This document shows, in pieces, positions 7,406 through 16,172 of a stretch of DNA of 64,000 nucleotides; the first letter of the stretch is position 1, and each line of letters starts with the position of its first letter. The stretch covers positions 5,817 through 69,816 of the forward strand of contig NZ_JBQCZW010000009.1 in assembly GCF_052089425.1 (NCBI RefSeq), written 5' to 3'. The translations under genes were made by a program, and so were the position numbers. Below the pieces are notes generated by a model, which was not told the origin of the DNA, did not search any database, and saw only the letters and a program-made list of their open reading frames with translations. The stretch comes from Ancrocorticia sp052089425. GTDB lineage: Bacteria; Actinomycetota; Actinomycetes; Actinomycetales; Actinomycetaceae.

Positions 7406-8173
7406 TCACATCTCAAAGAGTGTGAAAATCCGATCGATCCGTACCTGGATGGTGGGGGCTATCTGCCGGATCAGCCGCTCGCGGGGCATGGAAGCCAGCG
7501 GTTCGAGCCCAACGATGTAGCGCATGGTGGCGATTCCATACATCGTGGACATGGTGATTTCGATTTCTTCAGCTAACAGGTCCGGGCGCCGGGAGAAACT
7601 AGCTACGCGATCGATCACATCGGTGCGGACGTAATGCTTGAATCTTTGGCTGGTGGAGACGTTGGCCATGAGTGCACGCATGAGCGCGGTCATGGTGTCC
7701 TTGGTGAACTGTTCCTCATAGAGTTGAAAGCCTGTGCGAACTAGTCGTTCGCCGGCTCCCTCGCGCCCTTCCATGAGCGTCGAGAGAACCATCTGTGCGG
7801 GGTCGGACGGCAGGTTCATGCATTCGCGAAACAGGAGTTGCTTGGATCCGAAGTAGTAGGACACAAGGGCGGAATCGCAGTTGGCCTCGCGCGCGATCCC
7901 GCGCATCGTCGTGGCATCGTAGCCCTGAGAAATGAACGCCGTTCGCGCGCTGGCCAAGATGGTGTCGCGTAGTGCTCCGCGCCCGGCCTTCGGGCCGCGG
8001 CCCTGCTTGCCGCCACGCTTCGGCGAATCCTTCTTTTCGGCTACCTCTGGTCCAGTGCTGGGGCCATCCGAAATCCCCGCAGTGGCAAGGGTTTCATCAC
8101 TTTTTATCCCTAGATCCTTGGTCCTAGGCGATGTGCTGCCGTTCTTTTCCTGTGATTTCGCGGTTTTTGCCAT
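7406..8173 (-). CDS. TetR-family transcriptional regulator
   Basis: A 255-residue regulator with an unusually long, charged, disordered N-terminal extension of about 65 residues (Lys, Ser, Gly and Pro rich). The TetR HTH follows: LRDTILASARTAFISQGYDATTMRGIA with recognition helix around DSALVSYYFGSK. The C-terminal half resembles the TetR_C domain seen in actinobacterial AefR/YcdC-like repressors (TMSTMYGIATMRYIVGLEPL). It is divergent from the giant activase gene, and a perfect 15-bp palindrome lies between them at 8208-8222. It probably represses itself and that gene in response to an unknown ligand. The basic extension may add nonspecific DNA contacts. Confidence 0.85.
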   Translation of the reverse strand: MAKTAKSQEKNGSTSPRTKDLGIKSDETLATAGISDGPSTGPEVAEKKDSPKRGGKQGRGPKAGRGALRDTILASARTAFISQGYDATTMRGIAREANCDSALVSYYFGSKQLLFRECMNLPSDPAQMVLSTLMEGREGAGERLVRTGFQLYEEQFTKDTMTALMRALMANVSTSQRFKHYVRTDVIDRVASFSRRPDLLAEEIEITMSTMYGIATMRYIVGLEPLASMPRERLIRQIAPTIQVRIDRIFTLFEM

Positions 8174-8207
8174 GTGTTTCTCCAGCCGCTTGCCCTAATT
8201 TCATCAG

Positions 8208-8222
8208 TGTAGAAATTCTACA
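8208..8222. promoter_or_regulatory. Palindromic operator between tetR and the activase gene
   Basis: TGTAGAA-A-TTCTACA is a perfect inverted repeat with 7-base arms. It lies 35 bases before the tetR start and 44 bases before the activase start, where a TetR dimer could block both promoters. The assignment to the neighbouring TetR is inferred from position. Confidence 0.55.
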
Positions 8223-8265
8223 GTAACCCCCATACGATGAAAATGTGCAAAGGATGGGAGAGGTA

Positions 8266-11200
8266 ATGTCTGAAGAACGCGATGGCACTTCGTTGCGTTT
8301 AGGAATCGATATCGGATCTACCACGGTCAAGGCGGTGTTGCTGGACGGTGGCCAGGTTGTTTTCTCCGATTACCGCCGCCATAACGCGGACGTGCGCGGT
8401 GAACTCACTCGGCTCCTAGAGGACATTGAAACTGAACACCCAGACGCCAGCGTCAAAGCCGCAGTGACGGGTTCAGGCGGATTCTCCGTCTCCAAGCGCA
8501 TGGGCGTGCCATTCGTTCAGGAGGTCATCGCCGGTACGGAGGCCACCCGCCGCCAGCACCCTGAGGTTGACGTGGTGGTGGAACTGGGCGGCGAAGATGC
8601 CAAGATCACCTACCTTCATCCCACGCCCGAACAGCGCATGAACGGCACGTGCGCAGGGGGAACCGGTGCCTTCATTGATCAGATGGCCACGTTGCTCAAC
8701 ACCGATGCCTCTGGTCTCAATGAGCTTGCTGAACGGGCCACCCAGCTCTATCCGATCGCTTCGCGCTGCGGCGTGTTCGCGAAATCTGACCTTCAGCCCC
8801 TACTGAATCAGGGCGCGGCTCACGAGGATTTGGCCGCCTCCATTTTCACCGCGGTTGCCACTCAGACCATCGCGGGCTTGGCCAACGGCCGTCCGATTCG
8901 CGGCAACGTCATGTTCTTGGGCGGTCCACTTCATTTCCTTCCGCAGCTGAGGAAGGCGTATGAGGATTTACTCCCGAAGGCCGATTCATTCGTTACCCCC
9001 GATCATGCCCAGCTGTACGTGGCCGCCGGGGCGGCTATGTTGGCCGGCGATACCGCGGCGATTGGTTCGGAACACCGCTACGCGCGCGCCCTGCCCGAAC
9101 TTATTGACGCGTTGGAATCCGGGGAGATTGCTTCGGAATCGGCGCGTATGCGTCCACTTTCTATCGACGACGACGAACGCCAAGAATTTCTCACCCGGCA
9201 TGCATCTGAAACGATTCCAACAGTTCCTATCTCGCAAGCGAAGGGGCGCTGTTGGCTGGGCATTGATGCCGGTTCCACCACCATCAAGGCTGTGATCATT
9301 GATGAGAGCAATCAGATCGTATTCGATCACTATGCCTCAAATGAGGGTGATCCGGTGGGAGCGGCTGTTGCCATCGTTAGGCGCGTGCGTGCCGAGCTTC
9401 CCAAGGATGCAGTGATTGGGCGTGCGTGTGCGACTGGTTACGGCGAGGGACTCATCACCTCGGCACTGCACATGGACGAGGGCTTGGTAGAAACCATGGC
9501 CCACTTTCGGGCTGCTGATTTCCTGATGCCAGGAGTCACTTCGGTGATTGATATCGGCGGTCAGGATATGAAGTACCTGAAGATTCGCGACCATGCGGTG
9601 GATTCGATCTCTGTGAACGAGGCGTGTTCATCCGGCTGCGGATCATTTCTGCAAACATTCGCCGCCACCATGGGGACGGATGTTCGAAGCTTTGCCAAGG
9701 CGGCCATGGAATCCACGCAACCCGTGGATCTGGGTACCCGATGCACCGTGTTCATGAACTCGTCGGTCAAGCAGGCCCAGAAGGAAGGCGCCGATGTTCG
9801 CGATATCTCCGCTGGGCTGTCTTACTCAGTCATCCGTAACGCCCTGTACAAGGTTATTAAGCTGAAGGATCCCTCCGATTTGGGCGAACGTGTTGTTGTT
9901 CAGGGAGGTACCTTCCTCAACGATTCGGTGCTGCGAGCCTTCGAGCTGTTGACGGGGCGGAATGTGGTGCGCCCACAGATCGCCGGGCTCATGGGAGCTT
10001 TCGGCGCAGCGCTCACCGCGAAGATGGGCGATACGGGCGAGGAGACTACCCTTGCGCGTGTGGAAGATCTTGAGGGATTCGAGGTTGAGACAACCCGCAA
10101 GACATGCCGGCTGTGCCAGAACCACTGCCAGATGACGATCTCCACGTTCTCCAACGGGGAGCGCCACGTCTCAGGCAACCGGTGCGAACGCGGTGCCTCG
10201 TTGGAAAAGGTTCCGAAGAAATCTGAGCTTCCCAATATGTACGATTGGAAGTACAAGCGGATGTTCGGGTACCGCCGCTTGACGGAGAAGAAGGCGTTCC
10301 GTGGCGATATGGGGATTCCGCGGGTGCTCAACATGTACGAGAACTACCCGTTCTGGTTCACCATGCTCACGCGGCTGGGATTCCGGGTCATGATCTCCGG
10401 GCGCTCGGACCACAATGTGTTTGAGAAGGGCATGGAGTCCATTCCCTCGGAGAACGTGTGCTACCCGGCCAAGCTGGTCCATGGGCACATCGAGACTCTG
10501 CTGGATAAGGGAATCAAGAGTATCTTTTACCCTTCGGTCAGCTTCGAACAGAAGGAATCCGAGGGTGCCGATAACCACTTCAACTGTCCTGTTGTTGCCA
10601 CGTACCCTGAGGTGATTCGCAACAACCTCGAGCGCTCGGACGATCCGGATCTCAAGCTGATCACCCCCTTCATCAATCTCGGTAATCGCGAGTACCTACC
10701 GAAGCACCTGTGTGATGCATTCTCGGATTGGGACATCCCCGAAGATGAGATGCGAAGGGCACTGGACGCGGCATGGGAAGAGGATGCGGCGGTCAAGCGC
10801 GAGATCAAGGAGAAGGGCACCGAATACATCGAGTGGATGCGCGATCGCGGGGTCAGGGGCATTGTTCTGGCTGGGCGCCCCTACCACCTTGATCCTGAGA
10901 TCAACCACGGGATCCCCGAGGTGATCAATGGCTTGGGAATGGGCGTGCTGACTGAAGATTGCGTGACAGATGGCCGATTGGAGAGGCCCCTGCGCGTACG
11001 CGACCAGTGGTCCTATCACTCACGTCTGTATGAAGCAGCTGCGCGAGTGGGCGATGAACCCGATCTTGAGATGGTTCAACTGAACTCCTTTGGCTGTGGC
11101 GTTGACGCCATTACCGCCGATCAGGTTCAGGAGATTCTGGAGGGACGCGGTGATGTCCACACGGTCCTGAAGATTGACGAGGTGTCCAACCTTGGCGCAG

Positions 11201-12906
11201 CAAAGATCCGCCTACGCTCGCTGGACGCGGCCATTGCCGAGCGTCAGGGGAGCGCCGGTAAGGTTGGCGAATCTGAGGGCGAAGGGCCCGCCACGCACAT
11301 AGTGGATGGATTCGAGCTTCCTGTAGGCGAGCTCAGCCGCGAGCTCATGCCTTCTCGCGATGGAGACGCTGGTCAGGAGCGCAAGCTTCCCGCGTTCTCC
11401 GAACATCTTGATACCAGTTTGATAGATCCTGCCCAGCGAGCTGCGGCCGAGGAAGCCCAGCAGGTCAAGGCTGGACACATGAAACCGCGCGTTGCGTTCA
11501 CGAAGGAGATGCGTGAGGAGGGGTGGGAGATTCTGGCCCCACAGATGGCGCCGATCCAGTTCAAGCTGCTTGAGCCGGTGCTCCGCCACGCCGGCCTCAA
11601 CGTGCGAGTACTCGAACACTCCAACCGGGACTCCATGGAGACAGGGCTGAAGTATGTGAACAACGATGCGTGCTACCCCGCCATCGTGGTGATTGGCCAA
11701 CTACTGGAAGAGTTCGTATCTGGGCGCTCGGACCCGAACCGCACTGCCGTGGCGATCACGCAGACGGGCGGCATGTGCCGCGCCACCAACTACGCCTCGC
11801 TGCTGCGTAAGGGATTGCGCGACGCCGGCTACCCGCAGGTTCCGGTGATCGCCGCCTCCATTCAGGGGATCGAGGACAATCCGGGATTCGAGATGACGCT
11901 GCCCATGGCACACAAGGCCATCCAGTCAGTGGTGCTGGGGGATATGCTCCAAGCAATGCTGTTGCGCGTCCGGCCCTATGAGCTTGTTCCAGGATCTGCT
12001 CAGGAGCTGTACGAGCGGTGGAATAGCATCTGCACGGAGTGGCTGACGGGTGGCGGAAACTCCACAACGTGGGGAGGTCACCTCTCCTATAAGCGCGTGA
12101 TTTCTCAGGCGGTCAAGGAGTTCGATGCGCTTGAACTTCGCAATATTCCACGCAAACCACGTGTTGGACTCGTAGGTGAGATTCTCGTGAAGTTCCACCC
12201 AGATGCCAACAATCACGCGGTGGACGTGATCGAAGAGGAAGGCTGCGAGGCCGAACTGCCGGGCCTTTTGCAGTTCTTCCATAACGCGATGGCTTCCGCC
12301 AAGTGGAATCAGGAGAATCTGGGGATCGACGGATCGGTCCGCTGGACCAAACCGCTGGGACTGTGGGCGATGAAGCGCTACGAAGTAGCCGTGAAGAACG
12401 CGTTCGAGAAGACGAATGGTAAGTTCCACTTCCACCGCGATATACATGAGATGGCCGATCGCTCCACCGATATCGCGTCAATGGGTAATCAGGCCGGTGA
12501 GGGCTGGTACCTGACTGCCGAAATGGTGGACATGATCGAACACGGATGCCCCAACATCATCTGTGCTCAACCTTTCGCGTGCCTTCCGAATCATATTGTG
12601 GGTAAGGGCATGTTCAGGACTCTGCGCAACCGCTATCCAGAGGCCAATATCGTGGCGGTTGATTTTGATCCGGGTGCCTCTGAGGTCAATCAGCTCAACC
12701 GCATTAAGTTGATGATTTCCACGGCAGTTATGCAACAGGCAGAGAATTCCGAAGAGGATATCGCCAAGGCAGGGACTGGAAGTTCGGAGCTCGTGTGGGA
12801 TGATGACGATCCGCGGAGCGAATACGATCCGGCTGCGAACGCCGAATGTCCACTCATCCCATTAATGTCCGGAGCACCTGACACAGGCGCAAAACGTCTA
12901 GTCTAG
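8266..12906 (+). CDS. Giant fused 2-hydroxyacyl-CoA dehydratase activase/reductase-like protein
   Basis: A 1546-residue fusion. Two actin-fold BadF/BcrA-type ATPase domains come first: GIDIGSTTVK near residue 13 with MNGTCAGGTGAF near 126, and GIDAGSTTIK near 330 with ACSSGCGSF near 453, whose Cys residues could ligate an Fe-S cluster. A four-Cys knuckle follows at about 614 (CRLCQNHC...GNRC), then a DUF2229 domain from about 684 (ENVCYPAKLVHGH; AGRPYH near 867), and a C-terminal dehydratase/reductase-like part with CPNIICAQPFACLP near 1427. The family uses ATP to drive low-potential electron transfer, as in 2-hydroxyglutaryl-CoA dehydratase activation, but the substrate of this long fused form is unknown. 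GGGAGAGG precedes ATG 8266. pyrE starts 5 bases after its stop. Confidence 0.88.
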   Translation: MSEERDGTSLRLGIDIGSTTVKAVLLDGGQVVFSDYRRHNADVRGELTRLLEDIETEHPDASVKAAVTGSGGFSVSKRMGVPFVQEVIAGTEATRRQHPEVDVVVELGGEDAKITYLHPTPEQRMNGTCAGGTGAFIDQMATLLNTDASGLNELAERATQLYPIASRCGVFAKSDLQPLLNQGAAHEDLAASIFTAVATQTIAGLANGRPIRGNVMFLGGPLHFLPQLRKAYEDLLPKADSFVTPDHAQLYVAAGAAMLAGDTAAIGSEHRYARALPELIDALESGEIASESARMRPLSIDDDERQEFLTRHASETIPTVPISQAKGRCWLGIDAGSTTIKAVIIDESNQIVFDHYASNEGDPVGAAVAIVRRVRAELPKDAVIGRACATGYGEGLITSALHMDEGLVETMAHFRAADFLMPGVTSVIDIGGQDMKYLKIRDHAVDSISVNEACSSGCGSFLQTFAATMGTDVRSFAKAAMESTQPVDLGTRCTVFMNSSVKQAQKEGADVRDISAGLSYSVIRNALYKVIKLKDPSDLGERVVVQGGTFLNDSVLRAFELLTGRNVVRPQIAGLMGAFGAALTAKMGDTGEETTLARVEDLEGFEVETTRKTCRLCQNHCQMTISTFSNGERHVSGNRCERGASLEKVPKKSELPNMYDWKYKRMFGYRRLTEKKAFRGDMGIPRVLNMYENYPFWFTMLTRLGFRVMISGRSDHNVFEKGMESIPSENVCYPAKLVHGHIETLLDKGIKSIFYPSVSFEQKESEGADNHFNCPVVATYPEVIRNNLERSDDPDLKLITPFINLGNREYLPKHLCDAFSDWDIPEDEMRRALDAAWEEDAAVKREIKEKGTEYIEWMRDRGVRGIVLAGRPYHLDPEINHGIPEVINGLGMGVLTEDCVTDGRLERPLRVRDQWSYHSRLYEAAARVGDEPDLEMVQLNSFGCGVDAITADQVQEILEGRGDVHTVLKIDEVSNLGAAKIRLRSLDAAIAERQGSAGKVGESEGEGPATHIVDGFELPVGELSRELMPSRDGDAGQERKLPAFSEHLDTSLIDPAQRAAAEEAQQVKAGHMKPRVAFTKEMREEGWEILAPQMAPIQFKLLEPVLRHAGLNVRVLEHSNRDSMETGLKYVNNDACYPAIVVIGQLLEEFVSGRSDPNRTAVAITQTGGMCRATNYASLLRKGLRDAGYPQVPVIAASIQGIEDNPGFEMTLPMAHKAIQSVVLGDMLQAMLLRVRPYELVPGSAQELYERWNSICTEWLTGGGNSTTWGGHLSYKRVISQAVKEFDALELRNIPRKPRVGLVGEILVKFHPDANNHAVDVIEEEGCEAELPGLLQFFHNAMASAKWNQENLGIDGSVRWTKPLGLWAMKRYEVAVKNAFEKTNGKFHFHRDIHEMADRSTDIASMGNQAGEGWYLTAEMVDMIEHGCPNIICAQPFACLPNHIVGKGMFRTLRNRYPEANIVAVDFDPGASEVNQLNRIKLMISTAVMQQAENSEEDIAKAGTGSSELVWDDDDPRSEYDPAANAECPLIPLMSGAPDTGAKRLV

Positions 12907-12910
12907 GGAT

Positions 12911-13480
12911 GTGAACGATTCTCAGCGCAAGCGCCTCATCGAATTAGTCAGTGAACTCGCCGTACGTCATGGCGAGTTCACTCTCGCCTCCGGCCGTAGC
13001 TCCAGCTACTACGTGGATATGCGGCAGGCAACGCTGCACCACGAAGCCGGTCCACTCATCGGGCATGTCATGTTGGACCTGCTGGAGGAAGCCGGCTTTG
13101 GTGCAGGTATCGCGGAGGCCGTTGGCGGGCTGACCATGGGCGCCGATCCGGTGGCTACGGCCATCATGCACGCAGCCGCCTCTCGTGGGCTCGATATGGA
13201 CGCTTTCGTTGTGCGCAAGGAAGCCAAGGATCATGGCATGAAGCGGCAGGTTGAAGGCCCCAGCATCGCTGGCCGTGACGTCGTGATCCTTGAGGACACA
13301 TCCACAACCGGCGGATCGCCCATCCAGGCGCTGGAAGCTGCCCGTGCCGCCGGCGCCAATGTTCTGGCCGTTGCCGTGATCGTGGATCGCGCCACGGGTG
13401 CCAAGGAAAAGATCGAAGCCTACGGGGTTCCCTACTTGGCTGCGCTGACTCTGGATGATCTAGGGCTGGACCCTCAGTAG
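12911..13480 (+). CDS. pyrE: Orotate phosphoribosyltransferase
   Basis: A 189-residue PRTase that joins orotate to PRPP to give OMP in pyrimidine synthesis. The PRPP loop is VVILEDTSTTGGSPIQAL (residues about 123-140). The substrate-recognition segment FTLASGRSSSYYVDMR and the catalytic-loop lysines VVRKEAKDHGMKR are typical of PyrE. It begins with GTG 5 bases after the activase stop. A TAGTCT-AGGGAT-GTG arrangement just upstream hints that it may also have its own leaderless promoter. The usual pyr operon partners are not nearby. Confidence 0.93.
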   Translation: MNDSQRKRLIELVSELAVRHGEFTLASGRSSSYYVDMRQATLHHEAGPLIGHVMLDLLEEAGFGAGIAEAVGGLTMGADPVATAIMHAAASRGLDMDAFVVRKEAKDHGMKRQVEGPSIAGRDVVILEDTSTTGGSPIQALEAARAAGANVLAVAVIVDRATGAKEKIEAYGVPYLAALTLDDLGLDPQ

Positions 13481-13517
13481 GCTAAAGTAGTCTCGTTCGA
13501 TTTCGGAAAGGGAAGAG

Positions 13518-14114
13518 ATGCCAATCGCTGCAATCGTCGCTATTGCCGTTGTGATCATAGTTCTCGCGGCGTGGCTGATCATCACCTACAGGAGTTTCGT
13601 GACGCTGCGCAACCTCGTGCAGGAAGGGCGCAGGAGAATCGATCTGGAGCTTAACGCGCGCTACGGGCTCATCTCTAATCTCGTGGAAATCGCCGCACCC
13701 TATATGCGAGATTCGGAGCCGCTCGAAGCAATTATCGAAGCGCGTAGTGCGGCTACTGAGCCAGTGACCGGCATGACCCAGCGAGGCAAGCGAGAAGATG
13801 ATCTCTCGCAGGCGATCTCTCGCGCGCATGTGTTTGCCGAACAGAACGCGGAGCTCTCAGCCGATCAATCATTCAGTTCCATCCGCAATGAGTTGGTGAG
13901 CATCAGCAAACGAATCGATCAGGCGAGCCGGTTCTACAACGCTAACGCGAGGGACCTGAATGCCAAGCGTGAATCGTTCCCCTCGAACTTGGTGGCCAGC
14001 GCCTTCCACTTTGGCCACGCCGAATACTTTCAGGCTGAGCCAACGCGCATCGCGCTCGCGAGCGATCTGCACGCTGCTGCCAGTTCAGTACCTTCGGAGG
14101 GTGCACCCGAGTGA
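13518..14114 (+). CDS. lemA: LemA-family membrane-anchored protein
   Basis: A 198-residue protein with one N-terminal membrane helix (residues about 3-22), followed by a long helical domain exposed mostly outside the helix. The pattern ARYGLISNLVEIAAPYM, the middle acidic stretch and ISKRIDQASRFYNANARDLN near residue 140 are those of the LemA family (usually NARYDLIPNLV and ARRFYNxxVRxYN). Function of LemA proteins is not settled; they are linked to envelope homeostasis. GGGAAGAG lies 5 bases before the ATG, and the stop overlaps the next start (GTGA). Confidence 0.8.
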   Translation: MPIAAIVAIAVVIIVLAAWLIITYRSFVTLRNLVQEGRRRIDLELNARYGLISNLVEIAAPYMRDSEPLEAIIEARSAATEPVTGMTQRGKREDDLSQAISRAHVFAEQNAELSADQSFSSIRNELVSISKRIDQASRFYNANARDLNAKRESFPSNLVASAFHFGHAEYFQAEPTRIALASDLHAAASSVPSEGAPE

Positions 14115-14785
14115 GCGAAGAAACCTTCATCACGGCCGATGGGGAAAACACGCGTGACGATGCCGCATACCAGCCGCGCCCCGGGAGCCGCGTGGTTGGC
14201 GTGGGTCCCATGGCCGAGCCGTGGCCCGAGGATCCCCGCCTGGATCCCGCACTTCTGGCCGAAGGCGATCACCGCAACGTCCTAGACAAGTACCGGTATT
14301 GGAGCGTTGAGGCCATCAAGGCCGATCTGGATGCCTCGCGTTCCACGCTTCACATCGCCATCGAAAACCTCGAACACGATCTCAACATCGGCTCTATCGT
14401 CCGATCCGGTAACGCCTTCAACGTGGGTGGTGTGCACATCGTGGGCCGCCACCGCTGGAACAAGCGCGGGGCGCTGGTCACCGATCGATATGTTGACATC
14501 CACTATCATCCGGACGCGCAGAGCCTCGCTGAATGGGCGGAAGGAAACGGTTACCGACTGGTCGCCGTGGATAATCCTCCAAGCTCCACCAGGCTGGAGG
14601 AGACGGAACTACCGGAAAACTGCCTGCTCGTGTTTGGGCAGGAATCAACGGGTATCTCACCCGAACTTCAGGCCGTATGTGGGCAGGCAGTGCGGATCGA
14701 ACAGTACGGCTCCACGCGTTCCATGAACGTTGCCGCGGCTGCGGCCATCGCGATGCACTGGTGGATGGCCCAGCACCGCAGGTAG
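14111..14785 (+). CDS. SpoU-family RNA 2'-O-methyltransferase
   Basis: A 224-residue SPOUT-class methyltransferase. The three knot motifs are clear: LEHDLNIGSIVRSGNAF (motif 1 with the Asn and Arg of the active site), LLVFGQESTGISPEL (motif 2), and EQYGSTRSMNVAAAAAIAMH (motif 3, SAM-binding). It would methylate a ribose 2'-OH in tRNA or rRNA; the TrmH versus RlmB type cannot be decided. An N-terminal extension of about 55 residues precedes the knot fold. It starts with GTG overlapping lemA by four bases. Confidence 0.88.
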   Translation: MSEETFITADGENTRDDAAYQPRPGSRVVGVGPMAEPWPEDPRLDPALLAEGDHRNVLDKYRYWSVEAIKADLDASRSTLHIAIENLEHDLNIGSIVRSGNAFNVGGVHIVGRHRWNKRGALVTDRYVDIHYHPDAQSLAEWAEGNGYRLVAVDNPPSSTRLEETELPENCLLVFGQESTGISPELQAVCGQAVRIEQYGSTRSMNVAAAAAIAMHWWMAQHRR

Positions 14786-15062
14786 TCACGCCAGCCCATA
14801 ATCCGGCCAATCTGTCCATTGGGACTCTCGGGGTCGGATCACTTATATCGTTTTGGACCACTTATGTGCGACTTGGACATGGCATACCACGTCCATAAGA
14901 GCCACAACTGGTCCAGAGGGAGTTCGGAGCGCTCCTGCTGGCTCCGCGGGTGGCGGCCTGCTCGCCTGACGTTTTAACTTTGGGCATTTTGTCTAAATCT
15001 TTTGACGGTGTCCTGTAGGGTGGTCAGAAATTTCCGAATAGTTTCGCCATGGAGAAGAAACC
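14786..15062. other. Gene-free stretch with tandem repeats like an IS21-type end
   Basis: No gene was found. At about 14836-14894 three imperfect 19-20-base units follow each other: GGATCACTTATATCGTTTT, GGACCACTTATGTGCGACTT and GGACATGGCATACCACGTCC. Tandem GGAYCACTT-type repeats are a feature of IS21-family insertion sequence ends. No transposase remnant is visible, so this could be a lone end left after deletion, or chance. The last 80 bases are AT-richer and should hold the promoter of the lipoprotein gene. Confidence 0.35.
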
Positions 15063-15491
15063 ATGACATCGAAGAAATTTGCTGCAGGACTAGCCTGCGC
15101 TGGAATCGCTTTGACCGCCCTGACCGCATGCAGCGAAGATGCTGGAGAATCCACCGAAGCAAGCTGTGAGAGGATTCAAGAGGGCTTGGATCAGCTTGAA
15201 GGCAGTGTGACACTCACCCCCGGGGGCACGGGATCCGACAACATTCAGGAGAACACGGCGGAGCTAGAAGAATTTGTGAACGAATGGAAGTCCATTCAAG
15301 AGGATACAGCGGATGAAGAATTGGCCAATCATATGGCGGCCATCACCCCAATGTATGAAGCCATGATGGACTTCTCCAAGGGAGACATCAGCGAAGATGA
15401 AGCGATGGATGCGATTACAGGGCTCGCCGAAGACGGCAAGATTATCGAGGCAAACGAGTATCTCGAAGCCGAGCCGTGTGGCATTGAGTAA
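15063..15491 (+). CDS. Small secreted lipoprotein, unknown function
   Basis: A 142-residue protein with a lipoprotein signal peptide: MTSKKFAAGLACAGIALTAL, then the lipobox LTAC with Cys at about residue 23. The mature part is acidic and helical (EELANHMAAITPMYEAMMDF) and ends with a Cys four residues from the end, which could pair with the Cys near residue 34. No named family was recognised. GGAGAAG lies upstream of the ATG. Such small acidic lipoproteins are common on actinobacterial surfaces. Confidence 0.7.
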   Translation: MTSKKFAAGLACAGIALTALTACSEDAGESTEASCERIQEGLDQLEGSVTLTPGGTGSDNIQENTAELEEFVNEWKSIQEDTADEELANHMAAITPMYEAMMDFSKGDISEDEAMDAITGLAEDGKIIEANEYLEAEPCGIE

Positions 15492-15542
15492 ACCGAGTAG
15501 CTTGACGTGGGCTGGTAGGCCCAACCATCTCGGGGGATTCCG

Positions 15543-15821
15543 CTAGACCTGCGTAACCCGCGCGGCCTCAGCCGGGTGCTTGTCCAGCCACGAAACGACG
15601 AATGGGCATACGGCGTTCACCTTCAGGCCCTCCGCCTCTGCCAAATCAATCGCCGCTTTGACCAGTGCTGATCCCACACCGCGGCCTCCAAACTCGGGAT
15701 CGGTTGTGGTGCTGGGGAGGGTTGCTACGCCGTCGTCGTCGGAAATCTCCACAACGATCTGGCCCGCTCTTTCACCGTCCACGAAGGCCTCAAAGCCCTC
15801 GGGTGTTCTCTTAATATCCAT
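15543..15821 (-). CDS. Small GCN5-related N-acetyltransferase (YjdJ-like)
   Basis: A 92-residue mini-GNAT of the YjdJ/GTNAT type. The acetyl-CoA loop is PEFGGRGVGSALVKAAIDLA, and the sequence then runs GLKVNAVCPFVVSWLDKHP, matching the family signature (VxPxCPFVxxWIxxHP). These very short transferases probably act on proteins or small amines. The acidic run SDDDGVA is encoded by another GACGACGAC stretch. The gene converges with the lipoprotein gene. Confidence 0.85.
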   Translation of the reverse strand: MDIKRTPEGFEAFVDGERAGQIVVEISDDDGVATLPSTTTDPEFGGRGVGSALVKAAIDLAEAEGLKVNAVCPFVVSWLDKHPAEAARVTQV

Positions 15822-15881
15822 AAACCAACACTAACGGGCGGCTCCCATCAATCGGAAGGGGAACCGGGCAGTCCTGCGCTG

Positions 15882-16016
15882 CTATATCCAGCCTTTGCGC
15901 CGCGCTTTGAGTACTGCGCTTTGCCTGTCCGTACCGTCCAGTTTGCGGTAGATGGACTTGAGGTGAGTCTTCAATGTGTTCATCGAACCATGAGCGGTCG
16001 GGAACCTGATCGGCAT
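15882..16016 (-). pseudogene. Remnant of a LuxR-type regulator, C-terminal end
   Basis: On the minus strand a frame reads MNTLKTHLKSIYRKL, then DGTDRQSAVLKARRKGW and a stop. This is the recognition helix and final helix of a LuxR/MalT-type HTH (consensus VNTVKTHLKSIYRKLG...AAxxRA). Upstream of it the sequence (PIRFPTAHGS) no longer matches the preceding HTH helices, and there is no upstream regulator domain. The gene therefore looks decayed with only its last 30 or so codons intact. It is too short to be functional. Confidence 0.65.
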
Positions 16017-16107
16017 GTGCCAAGGCATTTTTTGCTTGATCGGAACTCCGCCCCACACCATCTTTATTGGGCAAAAGTCTTACCCGCTGAAATAAGGACC
16101 TTCGGTG

Positions 16108-16137
16108 TTCGCCCAATTACCTAGATGGTGAGATAAT
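16108..16137 (+). promoter_or_regulatory. Probable fba promoter
   Basis: TTCGCC at 16108-16113 and GATAAT at 16132-16137 are separated by 18 bases, about 35 bases before the aldolase start. The -10 is close to consensus, the -35 weak. Confidence 0.4.
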
Positions 16138-16172
16138 GGTCCTGTCCTAGAACAAATCGAAGGAGAGTTTCT

